Assembly: GCA_002408185.1 (NCBI GenBank)
Contig: DHQV01000055.1
Span: 189,090-228,439 of the forward strand
Length of the DNA: 39,350 bases
Reading direction: 5' to 3'
Origin: Deltaproteobacteria bacterium UBA5329
GTDB taxonomy: Bacteria; Desulfobacterota; Syntrophorhabdia; Syntrophorhabdales; Syntrophorhabdaceae
In this document: in pieces, positions 33,031 through 39,350 of the stretch
Layout of the letters: each line of letters begins with the position of its first letter
Position numbering within the stretch: the stretch's first letter is position 1
Made by a program: the position numbers and the translations under genes
Notes under the pieces: model-generated
The model's database searches: none
What the model was told of the DNA's origin: nothing
What the model saw: the letters and a program-made list of their open reading frames with translations, nothing else

Positions 33031-33061
33031 ATCACGCGTACCGGAGAAGTCCAGCACCGTA

Positions 33062-34600
33062 ATGAAGATTACCTCCAAAACTTTCTTTGACAGGCCGCTA
33101 AAGAATTATGGATGGGCAATTCTCTCGACATTCGCTGTTACTGTCGTCGGAAGGGCCCTGACCCCCTATCTTGACCTGGTAAACATTGTCCTTCTTTATT
33201 TGCTGCCGGTTCTCGTAAGCGCCGTCCGCTGTGGGCGGGGCCCGGCATTCCTTTCCTCATTCCTGGGTGTGCTTGCCTTCAATTTCTTCTTCGTTCCCCC
33301 GATATTTACCTTTGAAGTGGCAAATGTTCAGCATCTTTTTGCCCTCATCGTCTTTCTTCTGGTAGCCCTTGTCACCAGCACCATCGCGACCAAACTGAGA
33401 GATCAGATGCGCAAAGCGACACAGCGGGAACAAAGGACACTCGCATTGTACGAGCTTAGCCGTGAAATAGCGGCGAGGACCGATATCGATCAGGTCCTGA
33501 GGACTCTCGTCGACAAGATTGCCGAGACCATAAGCGGCACGGTCGCAGTACTTGTCCCGAACAGGGATTGCGGGACCATGGACCAGGTGAGCTCGGCGGG
33601 AGGCGGCGACCTGTTCGGCGAAAAGGAATACGCGGTCGCGCGCTGGGTAATGGAACACGGCCAGCCTGCCGGCAAAGGACTGGGAATGTTCGAGGGTGAA
33701 CGGTCGCTGTTTTTTTTCCCGGTGAAAGGAGAAGATAAAACGCTTGCCGTTCTCGGGGTCAGGCCCCGGACCGATGATGCATCCCTTTCGCCCGAACAAA
33801 GGCAGATGATCGAAACCTTTACCAATCTCGCTGCAGTCGTCATGGTCCGCCTGCAGCTCGCGAAAGAGGCCGAGAGGGCCAAATGGCTGGCTGAATCCGA
33901 GAAGCTTCACAGAACACTGTTAAACTCTATTTCCCATGACTTCCGGACGCCGCTTGCGTCCATCACGGGCGCGGTGACGAGCCTTCTGGAAGAACGGGAT
34001 ATTTATACCCCCGAGACCAGGCAGATGTTCCTGCACACGATCCGGGATGAAGCGCGCCGCATGAACCGGTTCGTGGAGAATCTTCTCGACATGGTGCGTC
34101 TCGAGAGCGGCACCCTGAAGCTGAATATGAAATGGTGTGACCTGCAGGATATCGTCGGGGTCGTCCTGAGAGAGGCGAGGGATATTTTATCGGGACATCC
34201 TGTGAACGTGGATATCCCGCCCGATATTCCTTCAGTGATGGCCGATTTCATTCTGATAGAGCAGGTATTGGTAAACCTTCTTGAAAATGCAGCGAAATAT
34301 TCCCGGCCGGACACCCCTATCTCGATCTCGGTCTCTGTCATGGGAAAGGAAGTGGTTACGACAGTGACAGATGCCGGCCACCCTATTTCGGGAACGGAAC
34401 GGGAGCACGTGTTCGACAAGTTCTACCGGCAGGATTCCCTGAAACACATAAGCGGCACGGGGCTCGGACTGTCGATCTGCAAAGGGATCATCGAAGCTCA
34501 CGGCGGTCGTATATGGACAGAACCATCACCTGGATATGGCAACAGATTCAGTTTTTCCCTGGCGATTTCGGGGGAGTTGACGGAAAGGGGAAATTCTTAG
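33062..34600 (+). CDS. kdpD: KdpD-like sensor histidine kinase lacking the N-terminal KdpD/USP domains
   Basis: Osmotic/potassium sensor kinase for KdpE. Full KdpD is about 900 residues with a cytoplasmic KdpD domain and a USP-like domain before the membrane part. This 512-residue protein begins at the membrane part: a DUF4118 four-helix region at about 17-110 with the KdpD block GRGPAFLSSFLGVLAFNFFFVPP. A GAF domain covers about 130-265, HisKA has H292 in SHDFRTPLAS, and the HATPase has VNLLENAAKYS and GTGLGLSICKGI. The start ATG has GGAG 16 nt upstream, too far to be a good site, and no in-frame start lies further upstream. It begins 31 nt after the decayed duplication. KdpE follows after 13 nt. 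Confidence 0.87.
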   Translation: MKITSKTFFDRPLKNYGWAILSTFAVTVVGRALTPYLDLVNIVLLYLLPVLVSAVRCGRGPAFLSSFLGVLAFNFFFVPPIFTFEVANVQHLFALIVFLLVALVTSTIATKLRDQMRKATQREQRTLALYELSREIAARTDIDQVLRTLVDKIAETISGTVAVLVPNRDCGTMDQVSSAGGGDLFGEKEYAVARWVMEHGQPAGKGLGMFEGERSLFFFPVKGEDKTLAVLGVRPRTDDASLSPEQRQMIETFTNLAAVVMVRLQLAKEAERAKWLAESEKLHRTLLNSISHDFRTPLASITGAVTSLLEERDIYTPETRQMFLHTIRDEARRMNRFVENLLDMVRLESGTLKLNMKWCDLQDIVGVVLREARDILSGHPVNVDIPPDIPSVMADFILIEQVLVNLLENAAKYSRPDTPISISVSVMGKEVVTTVTDAGHPISGTEREHVFDKFYRQDSLKHISGTGLGLSICKGIIEAHGGRIWTEPSPGYGNRFSFSLAISGELTERGNS

Positions 34601-34613
34601 GAAGGAACAGGCA

Positions 34614-35306
34614 ATGTCAGCTGGCGGCGCACGAATTCTTGTCGTTGACGATGAAAAACAGATACGGCGCATGTTGAAGGCAGCTCTTGAAGGTTATGGG
34701 TACGATATTGCTGAAGCCGCCTCCGGGCAGGAAGGCCTGAGCCAGACATCCATATTTCATCCGGACGTTGTCATTCTGGACCTGGGATTGCCGGACATGG
34801 ACGGCATATGGGTCATAGAGCGCCTTCGCGAATGGACACAGGTCCCGATCGTCGTTCTCTCCGTGAGGGAACACGAAGATGACAAGATCAAGGCTCTGGA
34901 CGCCGGTGCGGACGATTATGTTACCAAGCCTTTCAGCATGGGTGAATTGCTTGCCCGGTTGAGGGCCGCCCTGCGCCGGATAAACAGGTCCGAGGACGAG
35001 CCTGTCCTTGCCTTCGGCGATCTTTCCATAGATCTTGCCCACAGAAGCGTGACACTGAAGGGTGAAGAAGTAAAGCTTACCCCGACCGAATACGAGGTCC
35101 TCAAATATTTAGCACAGAAGGCGGGCAGGGTGGTAACGCACAGGCAGCTTTTGCTTGCCATCTGGGGGTCCAATTACCAGGAGCAGTCTCAATATCTTCG
35201 TGTGTATATCGGGCAATTGCGGCGGAAGATCGAGGCCGACCCATCGCAGCCTGTATACATCATCACCGAGCCGGGGGTTGGATACCGGTTGGTAACGCGG
35301 GATTGA
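34614..35306 (+). CDS. kdpE: KdpE-type response regulator (OmpR family)
   Basis: DNA-binding regulator of potassium uptake. The 230 residues comprise a receiver domain with the acidic pair in VVDDEK, phospho-acceptor D56 (VVILDLGLPDMDG) and K105 (DDYVTKPFSMGELLAR), then an OmpR/PhoB winged helix with LTPTEYEVLKYLAQKAGRVVTHRQLL and YIGQLRRKIEADPSQPVYIITEPGVGYRL. This C-terminal wording is typical of KdpE. AGGAAGGAA precedes the ATG. Its likely operator lies just downstream at 35333-35360. Confidence 0.93.
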   Translation: MSAGGARILVVDDEKQIRRMLKAALEGYGYDIAEAASGQEGLSQTSIFHPDVVILDLGLPDMDGIWVIERLREWTQVPIVVLSVREHEDDKIKALDAGADDYVTKPFSMGELLARLRAALRRINRSEDEPVLAFGDLSIDLAHRSVTLKGEEVKLTPTEYEVLKYLAQKAGRVVTHRQLLLAIWGSNYQEQSQYLRVYIGQLRRKIEADPSQPVYIITEPGVGYRLVTRD

Positions 35307-35332
35307 TCTAAAGGCCGCGCCGCCACTTTTTC

Positions 35333-35360
35333 TTTATATTTTTTTTACGCGTTCCACCCG
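35333..35360 (+). promoter_or_regulatory. KdpE operator-like site upstream of the second kinase and the kdp structural genes
   Basis: The site opens with TTTATA, runs through eight T to TTTACGC and ends with CACCCG. From memory, the E. coli kdpFABC KdpE site has the same layout: TTTATA, a T tract ending in TTTACAC, then a CCCG end, in 26 bases; here there are 28. A possible -10, TAGATT (35392-35397), would put the transcription start near 35404 and the site about 44-71 nt upstream, close to its E. coli position. The kinase ATG follows at 35415. Confidence 0.6.
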
Positions 35361-35414
35361 TCTTTTAATGCCCAATTTACGTCCAATGACTTAGATTAGT
35401 ATTACGGACATTGC

Positions 35415-37259
35415 ATGTTTCAGCTCAGGTATAAATTTTTCTTCGGCTTTGGAGGCCTTCTCCTCATTATCCTCATTGTCGGCATTCAAAGCATCACCCG
35501 ATTGACCCAATTAGGCGGGTCCATAGATGTCATCCTCAGGGAAAATTACCGGAGCGTTGTCGCGTGTGAACACATGAAAGAGTCCGCCGAGCGAATAGAC
35601 AGCGGGGCCCTGTTCGTTCTGCTCGGTGAGAAAGAAAAGGGCAGGGACCTGATCGAGGCCAATTTGCCCGTGTTCGCCGAAGCCTTGCAGGTCGAGCTTG
35701 ACAATATCACATTGCCTGGAGAAAAGGACCGCGCGTGGCGGCTTCGTGATGCGTTCTGGCAGTACAAGACGCTGCTTGAGGAATTTCTCTCCGATGGCAA
35801 CGCATCGTTTTCTGTTCGGCGGGAACTCTATTTGAATAAATTGCTCCCGACATTCTACGAGATAAAGAGTATTGCAAATGCGATCCGTGTGATGAATCAG
35901 AGGAATATGACCGATTCCAACGACCGGGCAAAGAGGCTCGCGGCAAAGGCCCGAAGACATATGTATGAGCTGGTGATCGCCGGCGTCATCATCGGTTTTT
36001 GCTTCATACTTTTTGCCGGTAAATGGATCGTGCAGCCCATTTCGCGCCTCACTCGTTCCGTAGACGAGATAAGAAAGGGGAATCTTGAGCTTGTCGTTCC
36101 CGTTACATCTAAAGATGAGATAGGGACATTGTCTGAAGCCTTCAATCAGATGGCGGCTGCTGTGCGTGAATTTCGACGAAGCGACAGGGTGAAGGTATAC
36201 AGGTATCAAAAAGCTACACAGGCGGCTTTTAACAGCCTTTCCGATGCTATTGCCGTGATCGACCTCGACGGACAGGTAGAAGTGGCGACCGGTCCGGCGA
36301 AAGATCTATTTGGTCTCAAGCCTAACGCCCCGATAAGTATGCTGCCCGATCGTTGGCTTGACCAGCTTTATCGGGAGGTAATAAAAAAAGGCAGGCAGAT
36401 AGAGGCGGACGGCGACCGGTGCATTGTTCAAAGATCCGTCAAGGGTGTCGAGCGGTATTTCCGCCCGCGGGGCCTGCCAATAATGGGAGAGGACGGACGA
36501 GCGGCCGGGGTGGTACTGCTCCTTCAGGATATTACCTTGCTGCGTCAGCAGGACGAAATGAAACGGAGTGTTATCTCCACAGTGTCACATCAATTGAAAA
36601 CACCTCTTACATCCGTGGAAATGGCCATCCATCTTCTACTGACTGAAAAACCGGGGATACTTACGCCGAAACAGGGAGAATTGCTCGATGTCGCGAGGGA
36701 AGAGAGCGAAAGGCTTCGCACGATCATCGACGACCTTCTGGACATCAGCAGGATCGAGGCAGGCAAGGCGAAAATGAACATCGTGCCCGTGTCCCCCGCC
36801 ATCCTGGCACAGGACGGTATCGAGTCTTTTCGGCGCACGGCGCAGGATAGGGGCGTGCTCTTGACGGCTGACATCGAGCCAGGACTGCCCGATGTCAGCG
36901 CGGATCCAATGCAGATCGGACACGTATTTTCAAATCTTATCTCGAATGCGCTGAAATATACTCGGCCCGGCGGCAGCATCACGGTTTCTGTCAGGAATGC
37001 AGATCCACGCGTTTCATTTTCAGTATCCGATACGGGAAGGGGTATCCCACCTGAATATACGGGCAGGATCTTCGAAAAGTTTGTAGAACTTCCGGGGGAT
37101 GATTCAGAGCGCGGGGCCGGCCTCGGTCTTTCGATCGTGAAGGAGATTATCACCGCACATAAAGGGGAAATTACAGTCGACAGCACAGAAGGTGAGGACA
37201 CGACCTTTACGTTCTTTCTGCCGGCAGCGGATGGCGGGCGCTTGGAGGATGCTTCATGA
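35415..37259 (+). CDS. HAMP-PAS sensor histidine kinase within the kdp locus
   Basis: A second, membrane-bound histidine kinase of 614 residues. It has helices at about 9-30 and 184-205 enclosing a periplasmic all-helical sensor region, HAMP at about 203-256, PAS at about 266-385, HisKA with H392 in STVSHQLKTPLTSVEMA, and HATPase with FSNLISNALKYTRPGG, DTGRGIPPEYTGRIFEKF and GAGLGLSIVKEI. No response regulator of its own follows; instead the stop overlaps the start of a microprotein leading into kdpF. It lies directly behind the KdpE-like operator, so it is probably made when potassium is scarce and may feed into KdpE. The ribosome-binding site is weak. Confidence 0.9.
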   Translation: MFQLRYKFFFGFGGLLLIILIVGIQSITRLTQLGGSIDVILRENYRSVVACEHMKESAERIDSGALFVLLGEKEKGRDLIEANLPVFAEALQVELDNITLPGEKDRAWRLRDAFWQYKTLLEEFLSDGNASFSVRRELYLNKLLPTFYEIKSIANAIRVMNQRNMTDSNDRAKRLAAKARRHMYELVIAGVIIGFCFILFAGKWIVQPISRLTRSVDEIRKGNLELVVPVTSKDEIGTLSEAFNQMAAAVREFRRSDRVKVYRYQKATQAAFNSLSDAIAVIDLDGQVEVATGPAKDLFGLKPNAPISMLPDRWLDQLYREVIKKGRQIEADGDRCIVQRSVKGVERYFRPRGLPIMGEDGRAAGVVLLLQDITLLRQQDEMKRSVISTVSHQLKTPLTSVEMAIHLLLTEKPGILTPKQGELLDVAREESERLRTIIDDLLDISRIEAGKAKMNIVPVSPAILAQDGIESFRRTAQDRGVLLTADIEPGLPDVSADPMQIGHVFSNLISNALKYTRPGGSITVSVRNADPRVSFSVSDTGRGIPPEYTGRIFEKFVELPGDDSERGAGLGLSIVKEIITAHKGEITVDSTEGEDTTFTFFLPAADGGRLEDAS

Positions 37260-37339
37260 GCGATGGAATATTCATTGCGGTTGCCGTCATGTTCTTTGTT
37301 GTTTGCGTCGCCTTTGCCAACGCCTGCGGGAGAATATAG
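37256..37339 (+). CDS. 27-residue membrane microprotein before kdpF
   Basis: The ATG overlaps the kinase stop (ATGA), with GGAGG 8 nt upstream inside the kinase gene. The product is a single hydrophobic helix (about residues 4-21) ending in NACGRI. Similar very short proteins ending in a Cys plus basic residue occur just before kdpF in other bacteria as far as I recall, but I know no name or function. It is 1 nt from kdpF. Codon phase, ribosome-binding site and spacing all support a real gene. Confidence 0.65.
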   Translation: MSDGIFIAVAVMFFVVCVAFANACGRI

Positions 37340-37340
37340 A

Positions 37341-37424
37341 ATGGGAGATGCCATTGTTCTGATCGTGGGCATTCTTCTGATCATATATCTCCTGATCTCG
37401 GTTGTCAGGCCGGAAAAGTTCTAG
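37341..37424 (+). CDS. kdpF: K+-transporting ATPase subunit KdpF
   Basis: A small hydrophobic stabilising subunit of the KdpFABC pump. The 27 residues start MGDAIVLIVGILLIIYLL and end SVVRPEKF, the classic KdpF ending (VRPEKF). It starts 1 nt after the microprotein stop; the AGAATA before it is a weak ribosome-binding site. KdpA follows within 10 nt. Confidence 0.85.
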   Translation: MGDAIVLIVGILLIIYLLISVVRPEKF

Positions 37425-37433
37425 GAGATGATC

Positions 37434-39236
37434 ATGGATCCTTACGGATGGCTGCAGATTGCGATCTTCGTGGGCCTCATTGTCGCCGCTACGAAGCCGA
37501 TGGGCATCTATCTTTCGCGGATACTCGACCCGGACGCACAGACGTTCCTCAGCCCTTTGATCTCCCCGGTCGAGCGGTTATTTTACCGCCTGTTTGGCCT
37601 TAAACGCAGGGAAGAACAGGGTTGGCGGGCTTATCTGTTCTCCCTTCTTGTATTCAGCTGTCTGTCTATGATCTTCAGCTACCTCATCATGCGCCTCCAG
37701 CATCTCCTTCCCCTGAACCCGCAAGGCTTCGGCCCGGTCAATCCTGACCTTTCCTTTAACACGGCGGCGAGTTTTACGACCAATACCAACTGGCAGAACT
37801 ATTCGGGCGAGTCGACGATGTCCTATTTTTCCCAGATGGTTGCGCTGACCTTTCACAATTTTGTCTCGGCTGCATGCGGTATAGCCGTTTCGGCGGCGCT
37901 CGTGCGAGGGATTGCCCGTCAGAGGTCAAGGACAGTCGGAAATTTTTGGGTAGACCTGGTCCGGATCAATCTATACCTGCTACTGCCGCTATCCCTTGTA
38001 TTTGCGGTATTTCTCGTATCGCAGGGGGTCGTCCAGAATTTCAAACCCTACGTCGTATCGCAACTCGCCGAGCCTGCAAATCATTCGGTACTTCAAGAGG
38101 CCGATACCGGGAATGAAAGGGGTGGTGCCCGGTCAGACACCTTGATGACCGATCGGAAGGTGCGTATTCAAACCATCGTACAAGGACCGGTGGCATCACA
38201 GGTAGCGATAAAGATGCTGGGGACGAACGGCGGCGGGTACACGAATGCCAATGCAGCCCATCCGTATGAAAACCCCACACCCCTGAGCAATTTCGTGCAG
38301 ATCTTTTCAATATTCCTGATCCCTGCCGGTCTTACATATTACTTGGGACTCGCCCTAAAGAACCGCAGACACGGCTGGGCCATCTTCACGACCATGCTTG
38401 TGTTGTTCCTTGCCGGCCTCATTGTGTGCTGGTTCGAGGAAGTTTCGGGGAATCCGCGCATGCATGAGATCGGGGTATCGGCAGCCCCGGGGAACATGGA
38501 GGGCAAGGAGGTGCGGTTCGGCATCTTTGGCTCGGCGCTTTTTGCAACGGTCACAACCGATGCGTCATGCGGGGCAGTAAATTCGATGCATGATTCATTC
38601 ACACCTCTTGGCGGTCTTGTCCCTCTCGTAAACATACAGCTTGGCGAGGTCATTTTCGGAGGCGTCGGGTCGGGTCTCTATGGCATGCTGGCCTTTGTCA
38701 TTCTGGCTATCTTTCTCGCAGGGCTTATGGTGGGGAGGACCCCGGAATATTGTGGCAAGAAGATCGAAGCGTATGACGTAAAGATGTGTGCATTTGTTGT
38801 TCTTGTATCCATCTTCGCCATTCTTGGTTTTGCCGCCTTTGGTGCAGTGACGAAGTGGGGGACGCGGGCGCTCGGCAATGCCGGCCCGCACGGTCTGACT
38901 GAGATAATCTACGCCTTTTCATCCGCCGCAGGCAATAACGGGAGCGCATTTGCCGGATTGTCCGGTAATACCGTCTGGTATAACGTAACCCTTGGCATAG
39001 CCATGCTTTGCGGCCGGTTTTTGGTGATGGTGCCGGTCATGGCACTTTCTGGAAACCTGGCAGCTAAGAGATTGGTGCCCGTAAGTCCGGGCAGTTTCCC
39101 CGCCTGGGGCTTCTTGTTCGTGGTGTTGGTCGCCGGAACGGTCCTGATCGTGGGGGCCCTTACATTTCTTCCGGCCCTCGCCTTAGGCCCCATAGTGGAA
39201 CAATTTCTGACGAACGCTTCCAGTTCGCTTTACTGA
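37434..39236 (+). CDS. kdpA: K+-transporting ATPase subunit KdpA
   Basis: The potassium-channel-like subunit of the Kdp pump, with about ten membrane helices. The length (600 residues from this start) is normal to slightly long. Visible filter and signature regions are FNTAASFTTNTNWQNYSGE, LGTNGGGYTNANAAHPYENP, TTDASCGAVNSMHDSFTPLGG and SSAAGNNGSAFAGLSGNT. I prefer the ATG at 37434 because TAGGAG lies 6 nt before it; an in-frame ATG at 37428 adds only two residues. KdpB starts 11 nt after the stop. Confidence 0.95.
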   Translation: MDPYGWLQIAIFVGLIVAATKPMGIYLSRILDPDAQTFLSPLISPVERLFYRLFGLKRREEQGWRAYLFSLLVFSCLSMIFSYLIMRLQHLLPLNPQGFGPVNPDLSFNTAASFTTNTNWQNYSGESTMSYFSQMVALTFHNFVSAACGIAVSAALVRGIARQRSRTVGNFWVDLVRINLYLLLPLSLVFAVFLVSQGVVQNFKPYVVSQLAEPANHSVLQEADTGNERGGARSDTLMTDRKVRIQTIVQGPVASQVAIKMLGTNGGGYTNANAAHPYENPTPLSNFVQIFSIFLIPAGLTYYLGLALKNRRHGWAIFTTMLVLFLAGLIVCWFEEVSGNPRMHEIGVSAAPGNMEGKEVRFGIFGSALFATVTTDASCGAVNSMHDSFTPLGGLVPLVNIQLGEVIFGGVGSGLYGMLAFVILAIFLAGLMVGRTPEYCGKKIEAYDVKMCAFVVLVSIFAILGFAAFGAVTKWGTRALGNAGPHGLTEIIYAFSSAAGNNGSAFAGLSGNTVWYNVTLGIAMLCGRFLVMVPVMALSGNLAAKRLVPVSPGSFPAWGFLFVVLVAGTVLIVGALTFLPALALGPIVEQFLTNASSSLY

Positions 39237-39247
39237 GTGAGGATGAA

Positions 39248-39350
39248 ATGCCTGTAACGCGACATTCCCTTTTCGATCGTGACATCTTAGCCGATGCTGC
39301 CGTTGCTTCTCTTAAGAAGCTCAACCCGTTATCCCTCATGAAGAACCCGG
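39248..39350 (+). CDS. kdpB: K+-transporting ATPase subunit KdpB, 3' truncated by window
   Basis: Only the first 34 codons are present, starting at the ATG at 39248 (GAGGATGA upstream). The tail of this fragment, LKKLNPLSLMKNP, matches the conserved N-terminal segment of the P-type ATPase subunit KdpB (KLxPxxMxxNPVMF). Position after kdpA supports the call. An ATG at 39243 is out of frame and stops after four codons. Confidence 0.88.
   Translation, partial: MPVTRHSLFDRDILADAAVASLKKLNPLSLMKNP

Noticed and set aside
1..39350. tRNA, rRNA, CRISPR array, insertion sequence or prophage
   Set aside because: No cloverleaf-like sequence, no regularly spaced repeats, and no transposase, integrase or phage structural gene was seen on either strand; base and codon use look even throughout.

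Overview
The window reads as a dense piece of chromosome from an anaerobic Gram-negative bacterium, most likely a Desulfobacterota ('deltaproteobacterial') lineage of the syntrophic type. This is an inference from three things: a large oxygen-sensitive-type acyl-CoA dehydratase/benzoyl-CoA-reductase activase protein, a complete outer-membrane type IV pilus set, and the gene order. I see no phage, insertion sequence, CRISPR array, tRNA or rRNA. Both ends cut through genes: the activase at the left and kdpB at the right.

Layout. (1) 2-4359, plus strand: the 3' part of the activase-like gene, translationally coupled to a CNNM/CorC-type membrane protein. A strong hairpin at 4354-4400 closes the region and is placed to terminate the opposing operon. 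(2) 4590-13393, minus strand: a tightly packed housekeeping operon read guaB-guaA-dnaE-accA-pgi, with gaps of 2 and 6 nt and overlaps of 17 and 4 nt. (3) 13439-15460: a divergent regulatory region, then two overlapping oligopeptide-type ABC ATPases with no permease or binding protein beside them. (4) 15815-24781, plus strand: a pilus cluster with the pilin, a second prepilin, the prepilin peptidase PilD, the adhesin/assembly factor PilY1, four minor pilin-like proteins (FimT/GspH, PilV, PilW, PilX) and an unrecognised membrane-anchored Ig-like protein. (5) 24782-31376: a promoter and a long leader, then the alignment and secretin operon pilM-pilN-pilO-pilP-pilQ, ending with an unrecognised secreted protein that has FlgT-C-like and CsgG/TolB-like parts. 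PilM carries an N-terminal membrane domain resembling DUF5684. (6) 31405-33030: an rRNA pseudouridine synthase gene, a palindromic repeat, a small YidB/DUF937-type gene on the minus strand, and a decayed second copy of the pilus-tail/pseudouridine-synthase junction. (7) 33062-39350: a Kdp potassium-uptake locus with a KdpD lacking its usual cytoplasmic N-terminal sensor, KdpE, a second HAMP-PAS histidine kinase, a 27-residue membrane microprotein, KdpF, KdpA and the start of KdpB.

How it works together. The pilus genes encode subunits, processing, tip/priming complex, inner-membrane alignment complex and outer-membrane secretin. The motor ATPases and platform (PilB, PilT, PilC) are absent and must lie elsewhere. 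In the Kdp region, a sequence closely resembling the Escherichia coli KdpE operator as I remember it lies before the second kinase. This suggests that kinase, microprotein, kdpF, kdpA and kdpB form one KdpE-controlled transcript.

The least ordinary observations are the DUF5684-PilM fusion, the FlgT-like protein joined to pilQ, the rearranged two-kinase kdp locus with its operator, and the partly deleted duplication whose retained promoter-like block now sits upstream of kdpD.
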